Origin: Arion vulgaris
Taxonomy: Eukaryota > Mollusca > Gastropoda > Stylommatophora > Arionidae
Reading direction: 5' to 3'
DNA length: 64,000 nucleotides
Assembly (NCBI GenBank): GCA_020796225.1
Contig: CM036760.1
Span: 5,374,001-5,438,000 of the forward strand
Under the pieces are notes generated by a model that saw only the letters and a program-made list of their open reading frames with translations, was not told where the DNA came from and made no database searches. The position numbers and the translations under genes are program-made. This document shows positions 31,850 to 44,379 of the stretch, piece after piece (the first letter of the stretch is position 1; each line of letters begins with the position of its first letter).

Positions 31850-32860
31850 TATAGTTCATTCCAAAATTCATGATCACACTAAGGTTTAATTTGTACGAAA
31901 TCTACCTGATGATACAGTATTTTTGCAATGCAGTCTTATATATCTCACGACCTTATGAATACATTTTAACTAATTGGTAGGTAGCTTGGTTGATGAAAAA
32001 AACGTTTTTGTTATATAATTTTGCATAAGCACAACAAAATGATAACCAAAGTTTAGAACTTACAGTAATACACAAAATGGTGGGAATGCTTGCAAAGGCT
32101 ATCCTATTACATATTATAAAAGAAAGATCACATAGTGAACAAATGATACCTTCCACTTCTAGAAATGAAAGTAAATGTTGCGTACATGCCAATGACAGTG
32201 GTAGGAAACATTGTGAACTGATTTAATTCCACAGGATTCCCGATTTTTGTCTTGCACTGAATTGCATAATGAACACGGAAATGCTTAGTTATAGACAAAC
32301 TTGACAATCGTACTGTAAAATTTCAACAAGTATACCATATCAACATCGCTGTAATTATAGTAATAACATATAATAAAATCTTACAGAACTAAAGGTTTGC
32401 GTGGGCAAAAAATACTTTTGGAAGGTCGTCACCGTTACCTATATAAAAATCAAGAATTTATGTCAAGTGGATGATTTTATATCGGTCTGTAATGATGATC
32501 ACGAATTTTGGAATGAACTATAATAATAGTGCTCATGGTATAATAAAATATGCTGCAGTTGAAATCTTTTCTTACAAATTCTAACTCAATTCTTATCAGA
32601 TTGAGGCCCATCTCCACATTTGTTGTAATGTATCTTAAACAATTCTTGTTTTTTGTCTGGGTTTGCATCCAAAATGTTCTTTGTTCATTTCTTAATGCTT
32701 CTCTCACATTTATATTGTTATATTTCTCTTGAAACCTTTTGTCTAATATAGTTTTCAGAAACTTATGATATCTCGTTTTGTGCCAAACCTATCCCAGAAC
32801 TACAAAGAGGTAGAGACAGTCCTGAAACAGTCCATAAATCAGAGTGAAGGGAAGTAAACA
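31850..32860. other. Intergenic, AT-rich, nothing recognised
   Basis: No conserved reading frame, no SINE or LINE block. Part may be CDK10 3' UTR. Confidence 0.55.
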
Positions 32861-32869
32861 AAGACTGCA

Positions 32870-33090
32870 AGACAATATAGATGGGTTTGACAGAAATGAA
32901 TAGACAGATATTCGTGCTCAGAATGGAACATTGTAGTCCCAGAGCCCACCAGCACAAAAGGGATCTCAGAGACATTACTTTTTATGACTGGAACACTCAA
33001 GACAACCCCCCCGAACACATTTTACATGATTGGCTCATCCTTGCATGTCAAATGGTGGAAACCTGTCCTAAGGGAACAACCCATTGATAA
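32870..33090 (+). pseudogene. RNase H-tail fragment of a LINE
   Basis: RMEHCSPRAHQHKRDLRDIT then PEHILHDWLILACQMVETCP resembles the C-terminal tail of RNase H-bearing LINEs (R..H..L..HQ..., TPEHILQDC). Decayed. Confidence 0.55.
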
Positions 33091-33496
33091 TGTGTAGTGG
33101 ATTAGCAAAGACTCCGGACACACTGCTTGTTCACAACATATATAGGAATAGAAGCATAGCTGACATTGATGCAAAAGATGAATGTGTCCATGGTATTTAA
33201 TTTGTAAATATTTCTTAATATTTCTATCTTTCAATAATTCCATTTTCATTCTCAAATTTGTTGATAACTTTATTTGTTTGTTTGTGTCTGAAATACACCA
33301 AATTTTTATATTTATATTAAAACTTGCTAGCTATGAAAATGCCTCTCTCCTGCTCCAAGTTTTGTATGGCTAGCTGTGAATATTTTTATTTCGGTTTTTC
33401 AGATTTATGCAAGTCCAAATCAAATGGTTATGTTTTTGATTGATAAACAGAACTGAATCCACATTTTTTTGCAATCTCATAAGTGATGTTTTTTAT

Positions 33497-33790
33497 ATGA
33501 GTGTCTTACTCTATTTTCAGTTTCAGTTTCTATGAGTGTCTCACTCTATTGTTTCAGTTTTCTATGAATGTCTCACTCTATTGTTTCAATTTTCTATGTG
33601 TCTCACTCTATTGTTTCAATTTTCTATGAGTGTCTCACTCTATTGTTTCAGTTTTCTATGAGTGTCTCACTCTACTGTTTGAGTTTTGTATGAGTGTCTC
33701 ACTCTACCGTCTCAGTTTTCTATGAGTGTCTCACCCTATTGTTTCAATTTTCTATGAATGAATCACTCTACTTTTCAGTTTCTAACTATG
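33497..33790 (+). repeat. Tandem array, unit about 32 bp
   Basis: About nine units of tatgagtgtctcactctatt followed by gtttcagtttt, with small indels. Intergenic. Confidence 0.93.
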
Positions 33791-33849
33791 AAATATCATC
33801 ACTCAAGGCTTCAGTTTTATGAGTATACCAGTCAATGTAGTCCCATAGC

Positions 33850-35230
33850 ATGTATAATTCAGGAGTTTGAAATACTGTTCACATTCTCTATCCCATAATA
33901 AAAAATATTTTTAATGCTTTTTGTCACTTTAGTAGATTTTGTTTTTATCTTGAACTGCCATTAATTTCTCAATCTCTTTATGCAATGTTGACCATAACAC
34001 TGTATCATCTGCATATCTTAGTTCAGGTATTTCTGTATTTCTCTTCCTCTGATTATAGAAGGATCATATTGGTTTTTTTTTTGGCTATCTTCTGTAACAA
34101 TCCTCATGATGTTTTCTGCATATATGTTCAACAGACAAGGCGTCAGAATGCAACCTTTTCTGACTCTTTGCCTTATGTCAAACCAATCTTGATGTATCAT
34201 TGCACGTTCTTGCGGCCCCCATTAGATCACTAAACAGTGAACTCACTTAAACGCACCGTCATTCAGTGGATACATCACACTGCAATATAAGCGGAAATGA
34301 ACAAGCTGACAAGTTAGCCAAAGAAAGTGGCGACTACGCAGACTGATCTCGAGATCAGTTATGAGGAGGCCAGAACAACCATCGGCTGGCAGTATAAAGA
34401 CAAATGGTCGAAGGACCATCCACAGTACAACAACGGTACTATGGTCTATCTCAGTAGAACAAGTTGCTATATTCCGCCTTCAGTACAGGCCACAGACAAG
34501 CTCGCCCACATGTTTAACAAATTTAAAATTGGCACAACTAGCCTGTGCCACTGCGAAAAGGCGGACATGACAGCAGAGCACATACTGCAAGATTGCCAAC
34601 TGATAGCAGGCCTAAGAAAAGAAACATGGCCCGAAAACAGAGAGCTTCGCGAAAAGTTGTACGGAGGAACGGAGTCCCTTAAAACCTCGGTAGCATTCAT
34701 GATGAAATCTGATTCATCGGTCTAGGCGGGGATCAAGAGAGAGATCACTATACTGTTCTTTTTTTATTTGTATAAAATATAACGGAAATCCCATTTCTTT
34801 CATTATTTTCCACAATTCCTCATATTTTGCACAATCAAATGCATTTATGTTGAAGCATGATTATACATCTGCATTATACTCTCTAGCTTTTTATATGATT
34901 CCTCATGTTGAATATATGTGGCCACATGTACCTCTGTTACGTCTAAATCTAGTGTGTGTTATGTTGATGTTTTCTTCTATTACCATATTATTTTAAATAA
35001 GATTTTAATTGCATTGTTAATCAAGGCAATTGTTTTACAGGTAGTACATAATTTTGTGTCCCCCTTTTTAGGTATTGGAATAAGTATTATCTTTTCTACT
35101 CCTTTGTCTTGTTTCCCATACTTTTTTACATATTGATTGATATATTGTATGCTTTGTTCTCCTCTGGTTTTGATAAACTCTGCTGGAAATATTATCACAT
35201 CCTGGGAATTTTCCAATCTTCATTTTTCAC
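33850..35230 (-). pseudogene. Decayed LINE reverse transcriptase, interrupted by another element
   Basis: On the - strand: ILIPIPKKGDTKLC and KTIALINNAIKILFK (35110-34980), then RFRRNRGTC and IFNMRNHIKKLES (about 34940-34850), then after an interruption RQRVRKGCILTPCLLNIYAE (34180-34100) and a piece resembling [15 protein letters not shown] near 34000. Block order is that of a LINE RT with frameshifts. The stretch 34205-34745 is foreign and on the other strand. Confidence 0.75.
34205..34745 (+). pseudogene. LINE RNase H end plus Cys-rich tail, nested in an RT
   Basis: Opens with the last RNase H block ISGNEQADKLAKES (about 34288-34330, one frame change after it). It continues in frame from 34327 to the stop at 34723-34725 with LAHMFNKFKIGTTSLCHCEK and MTAEHILQDC. 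This is the Cys/His tail that follows RNase H in some I/R1-like LINEs. It is among the better preserved pieces in the intergenic region. Confidence 0.75.
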
Positions 35231-35307
35231 TATTTATCTACCTCTAAAAATGGTCCTGTTCTTTCTCACTGACACAGAAGATACATAATTCATATAGCAT
35301 GACCGCC

Positions 35308-35975
35308 AGAGTGGTTACCAGGTCCCAAATATGGGAGTGTAAAGAATAAAACCACTGTCGCCCGCCGTGCATGTCGTAGAGCGACTCAACGGTTACATCG
35401 CCTTTTCGGTGGTCAAACCAGGTGAGGGAAACCGATGGGTCTAGCAGCATCGGTAATCTAGGCACTGTCTGCCTGTGCATGCAAAGACTGGATCCGGCTG
35501 ACTTCGCGGATGAGGCCACTAGTTGGCTCAACGGTTAGAAAGGCGGATCACAGCAGAGCGGTGTGGACCGCATAGAGCACGGCGAGGCACTTTAGAAGCC
35601 CTGGTCATCCACTGCATCTGGCACTATCTCCAGTCGTCTTGACTTGTCTTGCCCCTGGATACAGATAGTCCTGGACGAGAGAGTGAGGTTGACGAATAGC
35701 GCAACTTTTCCTCACTATAATCCAAATACAGCGCAAGCTACAGTTTCAGACAAAGTCTGAGATTGTTGTCATCATCGCTTGCGATGGACGGCTATTATTA
35801 TAAGAGGCGACTAAGGGGGTTTGGCTGAAATCGGATGCACATGTCCTAAACGTGTAGGTCTATGCGTTTAGGGCCTACCAAACCAATGTGTAACGTATAC
35901 ACGTTCTTGGCAAAGATCAAACATATCACAAAGAGTGATTAAAATTGGTTGTAAAGAATGAATGCAAAGAGGAAG
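35308..35975 (+). mobile_element. SINE family B split by a LINE 3' end
   Basis: Head and half core at 35308-35390 (gtggttaccaggtcccaaat, gcatgtcgtagagcgact); the rest at 35798-35975 (gaggcgactaagggggtttg to aaagaggaag). The core sequence is present on both sides of the insert. Confidence 0.65.
35390..35797 (+). mobile_element. LINE 3' UTR fragment inserted in a family B SINE
   Basis: Ends gcttgcgatggacggctatt + attataag, the same 3' end as 51655 and 12486. Its middle (gtcgtcttgacttgtcttgc, then gagagagtgaggttgacgaa) matches the - strand of 4030-4145. The two halves of a family B SINE lie on either side. Confidence 0.55.
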
Positions 35976-36689
35976 ATATAGCATGACTAATGACCGAAAC
36001 ACAGAAGATACCAAATTCATATAGCATGACTAATGACCAAAACACAGAAAAGTACATATAGCCCTAGATGATTGAGTAAAGTACCTGAGATTTTGAGATC
36101 AGTCTTTATTGTTGCATCTCAAGAAATAGAACCTATGTACGGTAGAGGACTGTATTATGAAACCAGATCTCGGGACCATGCATCTACCTGTATAAATGAA
36201 CAGCTCTGCTATGGGTCAGAGAGGGGCACCCACAAGCAGAATTTGTTGTTTGAGATGGGAGGTTATTTCCCTGTTATGTTGTTCTTCTTCAGGTTAATGG
36301 TTATAGCATATGGTCAACACCCATGTCTATGTCAACAATTAAACTGCTACAGAATTACTAGAAGGATGGTGGCAACACAACATTAATAAAACCTTCAACA
36401 TGATGATGGAGATGAGAGAACTGGCTAGATATAGTCTTTAAGGTGGCTGTAAAGCGAATGTCATGCTACAGCTATATGAAGAAGAAAAAAAGACAGCAAT
36501 GTATGAGTATTTTGCTTCCCCACAAGAAGCCATACGGTATGATGGTTGTTGATTGCTTCACCTGTCACTGCTCAAGGACAAATAGGTGCTAGTTGACCAT
36601 AAGAAAGTTCTTGAATGTTTGTATCTATCTATTCTAACAATGAAATCATGAAAAGAACTATACAAACATTTAAACTTTCTGTGCCTTAA

Positions 36690-36845
36690 ATTTTGCAGAA
36701 GGGACACTAATATCCTTGGCGACCTACTGTTGGATGAAGCCCTCAAATTGGAATCAATCCGCAATTTTAGGAGTTTGGAATTGCACGTTGGATGCTTGAA
36801 GGGTAGAGAGAGGAGTGTGTTTAACCAGTGAGCCACAGGAACCAT
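36690..36845 (-). mobile_element. SINE family H
   Basis: Reverse orientation of 22595-22790: aggagtttggaattgcac, then aggagtgtgtttaaccagtg and agccacaggaaccat. Confidence 0.5.
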
Positions 36846-37564
36846 CTTCTTTTGTCGTACACTGCTACAGGGTTGTTGCCCAGTGATATTTTTTATTTTT
36901 GTCTTGCACTGTTCTATTGGCTGCTGGGTGATTAATTTTTGCTCTTTGACAGGATTCTGCTATGCGCCATCTAACCATCTTTTTGTGATCTTCCTCTTGC
37001 CTTCTTTCCTGATGTTCTACAGGAACCATAAGTATGCATAACCTTTGACATCTGTTGGGGAAAACTGAGCACTTATGGGTCTGCCCAGAGTGCTGTGACA
37101 TCAATAACCAGTAGGGACATCTTTGCACCAAGTAAAAACTAAAGGACACAGAAACGATGTTAGTTCTTTGATTTTGTAACAGCTTTTCAATCTGCCTGGT
37201 TTCAAATAGTGTGTCTTTCAAGAGCACAGTTTTCAAACAAATGAATAACTTTATTACTGACTCATACTTTCAAAGCAATAATACAAAGCAGAACATTAAA
37301 TATTGAAATAATAGAGCCTTCCACAAATAATTTTTGAGAATATTTCTTTGACACACTAAAATGTTGATTTAAAATAAAGCAAAGCAGTACTGTTTCTTCC
37401 ACACAAAATTAAATCTGTTCATATAAAAAAGTTGAGACAAAGCAGATTCATGACAAGATTGCCGTTTCTTTTGACTAATTTCTACAATACATTTTGCACA
37501 CATACTGGTGATAATTCCATCTTAAGCAAATGGAAGGAAAAAACATGTTATTTGTTTCTCATCA

Positions 37565-37750
37565 TCATCATCAAGGTGCGTATCCTTTATAGGACGTTGC
37601 TCTCTTTGCAGCACATCTGAAATTCCCTGTCTCTTGCCAGTTCACCCACTTCGTCGATGGTCATGTTCATGGTTTCTTTAATATCTTGTAGCCATCTTCT
37701 TCTTGTCTGGGACCCTGCCCTCTAGTATTATTCTTTCCAGGCCATCGTGA
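37565..37750 (-). mobile_element. LINE C-terminal fragment
   Basis: Nearly the same sequence as 16118-16330 (tcatcatcaaggtgcgtatc, tttataggacgttgctctct). The - strand reads GLERIILEGRVPDKKKMATR. Confidence 0.65.
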
Positions 37751-37984
37751 CCAAAGTATCTTGATGTAATCAAAGTTTTTGTTTCTAGATATTCCAAATA
37801 CAGAGCATTTTTTTTTACCACTCTAAATATTGACTGTAAATACTTGCATATGTATATACACATACATGCATGCATACATACTTGGGATCTCCTGGAGTGA
37901 CAAAAGTAACAATGTGGTATAATATGTTTGGATTTCCAACATTCATTCTCCTGTTTTAGATCATCTGTACTTCTACGCTCGCTC

Positions 37985-38090
37985 ACTATGAATTCAGATG
38001 TAGTCAGCCCGCCTGGTTTGGTGCTTCTGATTGATTTTTGCATGAAGGCCTGTTTTCCTTATTATCAGTGTCCCCACGTACAAACCTCTG
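37985..38090 (-). mobile_element. SINE family C, partial
   Basis: Reverse orientation: tatgaattcagatgtagtca, then gattgatttttgcatgaagg and ccttattatcagtgtcccca. Confidence 0.6.
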
Positions 38091-38224
38091 AAATTCTTAC
38101 TATCACCTGTACTGATCTCTAAGGATACTTGTATGGAGAGCTGCTTTCTGGCAAGAGAACTGTGGGCAGCCCCTTTCCTTCTTTCACTACAAGGATATCA
38201 GCAAACAATTCATGAAGGTGTTGT

Positions 38225-38445
38225 ACATGAATACACTTTGCCTTGTGTTCCCAAAGTCGTGAGTTCAGATCCGGACTGCACCGTTCTGTTTACGGGTGCA
38301 TTTTTTCCAAAGACCCCTAGGATTGTTGCCGGAGTTTGAGCTTTGTGTAATACTCTTGATGGTGGCGTGCCATTTCTGTGGAGAGGGACCGAGCCATATG
38401 GGGTAAACCCTGTTCCAATGGAGTCAATCCTTCAGCTTTAGACAT
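38225..38445 (+). mobile_element. SINE family F, tRNA-like head
   Basis: Has gtcgtgagttcagatccgga (B-box-like), gttgccggagtttgagcttt, gtgccatttctgtggagagg and ccatatggggtaaaccctgt. Opposite-strand copies at 42700-42885, 47140-47360 and 49238-49490. Confidence 0.65.
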
Positions 38446-38889
38446 ATGGTATCTACGTCAATTGTGGCTTATGCAGAGTTTAACCATTTCAGGTTTTGGT
38501 ACTTCCGTATACAAAAATAAAGATATAACCCTGCATGTAAATTTCACCGTAGTTTAACAGTTTTCATAGATAAATCAGTATTGCTTGTTCTAATATTCCC
38601 AAAATATGTTTCTAGACTTCTACCGAGTATGTACAAGTCTTTATTTTCTTTTATTATGTGATGACTCCAACAATTTTTTTAAACAAAAGCTACCATACAA
38701 CAAATGATTTAGTAGGATAGTTTGACAGATCAATGATCAAAAATAAGTGTTGGTTTGTCATTTAGAAAATATGCACAACTGACATGTCAATTGAATAGGC
38801 TTTATGTTATCTGCAGTTCGTTAAATCAAACAATTGGTCTCTTGTATATTTTTTAGTCAACTGAACAAAAAAGGGGAAAGGGAAGCTTG

Positions 38890-39400
38890 GAACATTACCA
38901 AACCTTAATAACTGATCCTCTCATCATCATGTACCATGTTGGCTGTAGTGTTGAAGGCAGTCCTGCGATCATTTCAGATGTTGACACTCTTACATGCCTG
39001 GTACAGACAATGATCAGAGAAATCACCATTTTTGTCTCTGGGCACACATAAGCTAGTGGTAATGAACGAGCTGATAGATTGGCTGGCTTGGCAACAATAT
39101 CGGAGGAGGCTGCCATGGACCGAAATTACATTCTTAACGCATTGAGAGTCTTACTGAACAGAGTAGTTTCAGTGCTGTGAATCCCACTCGATGACCAGAT
39201 TGAGAGAGATGGGTGTCAATATTGGTGCAGCCCAAAAGAAACGACATACCCCAAATATGCAAAGGGATCGATTAATCAACATCGAATTGGCGTGTTGGGC
39301 TCTGCTGGAATTGTTGAGGCAGATATCGGAGCACCTGTGGACGTGTCTGGAGTGCTATGATGATGGTCCTCATATAACTGATAATATGCCATGAAGTTAG
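38890..39400 (+). pseudogene. RNase H end and Cys-rich tail of a LINE-like element
   Basis: Reads NERADRLAGLATISEEAAMD, NYILNALR and, after frame changes, MTRLREMGVNIGAAQKKRH and SEHLWTCLECYDD. The last part aligns with 50390-50590. Broken by several frameshifts. Confidence 0.65.
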
Positions 39401-39974
39401 ACTGTCTAGTAAGCAAGGAAACTGTTCTCCTCAGTCTTAGCTCCCATTGATTTTGCCAGTTGTCACTGTGTTCTAGACCCTCCTTTCTTCATTACATGAT
39501 CCAAAAAATGTAAATCACTTCTTTTTTACGTTGATAATGTGTTGTCTCTGTGCCTAGACCTTTTTCAATACATCAACATTAGTTATTTTAGCAGTCCTTA
39601 GAATTCTCAACATTCTTCTTCTGTAAAAACCACATCTTTGTGACCTAAAGATATAGTGCTATCTGTGACTTGCATCCATGTCAGTATTGGCTCTATAAAG
39701 CATTGAAGAACTCTCATCCTGACTTCAATAGACAAAGACTTGTTGCATATAATACCCGTTATTTTCTGGAATGCTGTTTTTGTCTGATCTATTCTGTTTT
39801 TACTTTAAACTCTTGATTTTGTCTTCTGCTTATAAAAACAAGATACACCTGTGAGAGAGTGGAAGTTTGAGCAAACAACCTGAGACAAATTACTAATATT
39901 CTCCTCATACCAGCCTCATCTCATAAAATATAGACCATATTGCATTCTTCAAAAAAATGTACAATTGTACACAA

Positions 39975-40135
39975 AAGTAAAATGAACTAATTTTCATACC
40001 TTGGGATCTATTTGTGAATACAGTGTTAAGTCTGTATTTTTCATTGACATACAATGGGTGATGTGGTCAACATCACGGTGGTGCTTACATCCAAGTGCTT
40101 TTCTGTTACCCAATTGAGGCTGGGTCGACCTAAGC
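39975..40135 (-). mobile_element. SINE family D, partial
   Basis: Contains gtgatgtggtcaacatcacg and ccaattgaggctgggtcgac; the tRNA-like head is missing. Confidence 0.65.
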
Positions 40136-40399
40136 AGAAAAATATTCCACTACCAGTGTATAGGTCACTTAATATTAATAATACCTGGTTGAAGAAGTGT
40201 AAACAAAAATTCAAACACATAAGAAGCTTGTTTACAGGTGATAGAATGGACAAACATAAGCAAAATGTGAGGGGGCTTAATGTATTGGTTTATGTAATGA
40301 TAAGTAACTCAACAACCCATACATCCAAAGCAAAGCAATAGTTGATAAATAGCATACACACAACTAGTACTGACATCAATCACACAAACCAACTACTAT

Positions 40400-41060
40400 G
40401 AAAATAAAGAACACGGAATGAGATGCATAAGAAAGCTGCTAATATCAACACAACTCAGTGAAACTATCAACATCAGAAAGTTCCTTGAAATAATACAATT
40501 CATTACCAAAAACTAATTTTTGATATCATTTTCAACGTTAGCCCCAAGTTTTTTGATTGAGAAATAACTGATGTTGCAGAACAGTGTGCAGTATTTTGTA
40601 AAATTTATACTCCCAAAATAAAAAAAAAATGAGCTTGAAAAGGTTGAAACCTTTATTCTTCAGTTTCAGAGACTAGTATTCCCACCTGCTTCTCATCACT
40701 TTGCATAAAGAGTAAAAATTGAATATCTAATGAGCTAAGTAGGCAGCCTTAGAGAGCTACAAGCAATAGTTTTCTACAACAGATCTAGCTCAAACTACTG
40801 CCCCCTTTAGTATGAGACCGACTAGCTGGTGTGGAAATTCCTGGAAATCATACTCAAGCCATGTGACCCATGCATTCCAGTATTCTTAGATTAAGATGAA
40901 TTCATAAAAAAAAAAAACAGTGCAACATCCAAAGAAAAAGTTATATTATGTTACAATTTAAATCTAACACTAAGGAATATTAGTATTGTTAATATTTCTC
41001 ATCAATAAATAACCATGGACTCAGAATTGTGTAAAATTGCAATAACACCTCTAATACCCT
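40400..41060. other. Intergenic, nothing recognised
   Basis: AT-rich with short A runs; no motif supported. Confidence 0.55.
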
Positions 41061-41067
41061 ATCATGC

Positions 41068-41290
41068 CCGTGTGGTGCCGGGGCCGCAGGGAAAGCAAAG
41101 AATAGTACCACTGTGACCTACAAGGCATGTCGTAAGAGGTGACTGATGTAGGACATAAGGAAGCTACCCTAGTAAATAAAAGCATAGCAGAAATCAGATG
41201 TGCTGGCCTACTTGTGGGCGCATAACTAGCACAATTGCTCTATGGCTCAGATCACATAGAGTTGTTGAAATGGAGCGTTCAAAGAAGAAT
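41068..41290 (+). mobile_element. SINE family A
   Basis: Head cccgtgtggtgccggggccg, core catgtcgtaagaggtgactg, tail gcgttcaaagaagaa. Confidence 0.78.
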
Positions 41291-41509
41291 AATACCCTCT
41301 CAAACATACGTAAAAGATAAACCTACTACAACTGGAATTTCCAAACTGAGCATGTCTGCCTTTTCCTAGAGGTGACTGCTCAGACCAAGTGCATGTCTGA
41401 CTTACAAATAGACAGATGATTTTAATGATGTTTACAAGAAGCATTAAATGATGATGGAAGGTGAATGAATCTCCACTTATTGAAGCATGTAGAAAATAAC
41501 TTGGTGGCG

Positions 41510-41700
41510 TCTGTGGCTTACGGGATAGTGACTCAGTCTATTAACCCTGACGTTCTGAGTTCGAATCACATTACGGACAGTTTGGTTACAAATTGTTTCA
41601 CGTGGATTGTACAAAAGAACGATGGCACCACCAGTTCAGAAAGTACTGGCAAACTACTGAAGTAATAAGCCTAGAAAAATTAGAAACAGCGTTAAAAAGC
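41510..41700 (+). mobile_element. SINE family I, tRNA-like head
   Basis: Head gtctgtggcttacgggatag, B box gagttcgaatcac, body cagaaagtactggcaaacta. Sister at 63185-63375. Confidence 0.6.
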
Positions 41701-42049
41701 TGTTCTTGATTTGCAAAGTCATGTAAAGGATATGCAATTAACTTTTAGAAGATAACTTAATCAAAATAATACATTAAACAAACAAACCTATGTTCCAGTA
41801 TCAACTATTTGGATGCTTCATATTCCTAAACAGTAGTTCTAAATACTGTGCTTGCAAAGACATGTCGACAGATACAATATATTAATTTACTAGTGGTTCG
41901 GCCATCTAATGAGAATGGAACCACATTTACTACCATCACATGCCAACAGAGATGAGGTGTTGTAGAAGAGCTGCAGGTGTGACAATAAGAGACAAAATTA
42001 GAAATGAAGAAATCAGGAGACGATGTGAAACCAGTCATGCAATTCATAA

Positions 42050-42300
42050 AAGATCAACAGATTAAATGGTTTGGACACCTGACCAGAATGCCCTGGTATC
42101 CCTTTACCACAGAGAGCCACACAAAAAAAGTATAATGAGTACAAAGCAAGAGGAAGACCACACAAAAATGGAGCGAGAGCATCACGAACAGCCTTACGAA
42201 CATGAATATCAGCTTACAAAGTGCCTTAAAACAAGCACACACACAAGATCACTACGTTCCCCCCCCAACACTTCTATAATGAAGTAAATGGTGGAAGATA
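42050..42300 (+). mobile_element. LINE C-terminal fragment
   Basis: Sister of 380-560: begins IKWFGHLTRMP-like, contains agagcatcacgaacagcctt and the same HTRSLRSPPNTSIMK ending, then gtggaagataagaagac. Confidence 0.6.
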
Positions 42301-42699
42301 AGAAGACATGCCTACAATAATTGACACTCAGGACGCAGAGCACAAAGCAGGCCAAGAACAAGATGGATAGATAACATCTCAGAGTCCCTGCGAAAATATG
42401 GACTGGCAACGTCAAGCGCAAGATAGAAAAACTACATCTCCCCACGACGCTTCATGGCAAATGTGTAAGATAAGATTAAATTATTTCATACCAAATGCTG
42501 TATTTTTCCCAAACCGACTGGTTGTGATCTCATACATGAACACTTTTCAAAGGGCTCAATGTCCGGGACTGATGCTGTAGATCTAATAAATGACTGGGCC
42601 AGGGTATTGCAAAAGCCGATATCTGACGTTTCTAGCTACATGCATACAACCAAAGCTCCTCCGACAGTAAAGACGAAGGATTTACTCGATTGCACCATT

Positions 42700-42885
42700 T
42701 TTTGGGCACTATGGCTAGGTTCCATTCCACAGAAATGGCAGACCCTGTCAGAGTATTGCACAAAGCTGGCTCCAGCATAATCCTAGAGGTCTCCAGAATA
42801 AATGCACTCGTGAACAGAACAGCTCTGACCAGATTCAAACCCATGACCTTCTGAACTTGGCAAAGGGTGTAACCATTTAAACCTT
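42700..42885 (-). mobile_element. SINE family F
   Basis: Reverse orientation: ccacagaaatggcagaccct, gcacaaagctggctccagca, agattcaaacccatgacctt (B-box region). Confidence 0.62.
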
Positions 42886-43074
42886 TCTCCCCAACAGTGA
42901 TAGTGATTTCATGACTGGTGCACTTTCCCAGAGAAAAATAGTGTCTGGGAACCGTGTTGGTGACCCTATTAAATGATCTGCGTTCTCACCAAAGATCTAC
43001 GAAATCTAACCTAGGTCATTATCAACTAGAAGCAATCAACATATATGTCACAATGAATGTGGTGGTGCTCAATT

Positions 43075-43290
43075 TGTGGGGAGTACGTCCGGCCGAATGA
43101 ATAAGATGTGTGCTCCCATTCAGGAGACCCAGGTTCAATCCATGGTAAGGTCAAAGAGTTTTTTCTGTCTGGGGCATAAAGAACAAACAACCTGAAGAGT
43201 TTCGCAGTGACTGCACTAGACATGTGGCATTAAATTTTCCTCAGTCTCCCCTGTCCTACACCATCCTAAAAGCGGTGTTACAAGCAACGA
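43075..43290 (+). mobile_element. SINE family E, tRNA-like head
   Basis: Head gtccggccgaatgaataaga with B box caggttcaatcc. Body gcagtgactgcactagacat and tcctaaaagcggtgttacaa. Sister at 52650-52835. Confidence 0.65.
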
Positions 43291-43299
43291 AAACAGTTT

Positions 43300-44140
43300 A
43301 CATCCCCGGGAAAATAAAAACTCTTTCGTGTGACAATTTACGAAGATGATAGCCAGATTTATAGCCACAAAAAAAAATCTGTCTGATTATACAAGCAATA
43401 CCTCTCCTAAATGACTTCATGTTGATCCGTCAATCAAACACTTTCCCAGTAATAATGACTCAGTGCCTGAAATACTGCAGTATCAATTCATACTTTCCAA
43501 GTAAGAGCATTCATTAATCATATCATTACACAGCCAATAAAATGTTTTGGACTTTTATGTGTATGAAAAAACAACACTAGAAACATCTTCCCAGAGCTAC
43601 ATAGGAAAAGAGCAAAAACTTCTACTTCATTGGTTTTCTCAACAAACATTATGTAATTATGGGGCTGTCTCTTAGCATGAATCTCCACCTCACAACATTG
43701 TGTACTTTTCTTTCTTTTTTTTTTTTAGCACAAAGTATTGTTTATGGTGTCAAAAGTGTAGCATAACTGATTGGCTCCCATAAGCCGCTGGGAGCGCCAC
43801 TGTGTATTTCTTTTAGATCTATTTTAAAGAAAATTCATTTACCTACAAAATTGTATATTACTCATAAATTCAGTTAATAATTAAGGAAACTACAGCTGAA
43901 TTTGTACATACACCTGCAATGGGAAAACAGGATATAAATTCAATTTAGTCACAATCCGTTTTTTCAATTCAGTAGCTAATCAGACAAGTACAAATATTCC
44001 ACAATGTGTCAATGGTTAGAAATCAATCACTGTTATAGAATGCTATAATAAAAAATATAACTGTTTAACAATGTTCAGCTGGTAGGAAACCAATAATGCA
44101 ATAGTCTCATTCATTAGACACACACTTGTTCTGTGAACAC
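43300..44140. other. Intergenic, nothing recognised
   Basis: AT-rich, T run at 43713-43727, no conserved frame or repeat match seen. Confidence 0.5.
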
Positions 44141-44149
44141 CAACGGACA

Positions 44150-44330
44150 TTGATGTTTTCAAGTAATTGATAGGACCATAATGATTGCACTTCTGTGAAT
44201 AATCATGTGTGCTCTGATCTCTTTCTTACACAAGATGATCTCAAAGGCAGGGCATGAACTCTGTAGCACTGTAGTGTGTCCACAATGTAATTTTGAAAAT
44301 GATAAAAATGTGTGGATTTTTTCTTTATAT
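44150..44330 (-). repeat. Repeat family Z
   Basis: Reverse orientation: aattgataggaccataatga, gtgctctgatctctttctta, then cacaatgtaattttgaaaat. Confidence 0.55.
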
Positions 44331-44379
44331 TTAATTAATTTTGCTTGGGTGGTGACTTTTCCAAATGAGGAACTTATGG

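Noticed and set aside
36072..36386. 104-codon open frame (+)
   Set aside because: No recognisable domain. Its right half lies in a repeat also seen, inverted, at about 12220-12465.
41523..41590. Possible tRNA gene (B box gttcgaatc)
   Set aside because: No cloverleaf can be closed around it and the same sequence recurs at 63185; a SINE head fits better.
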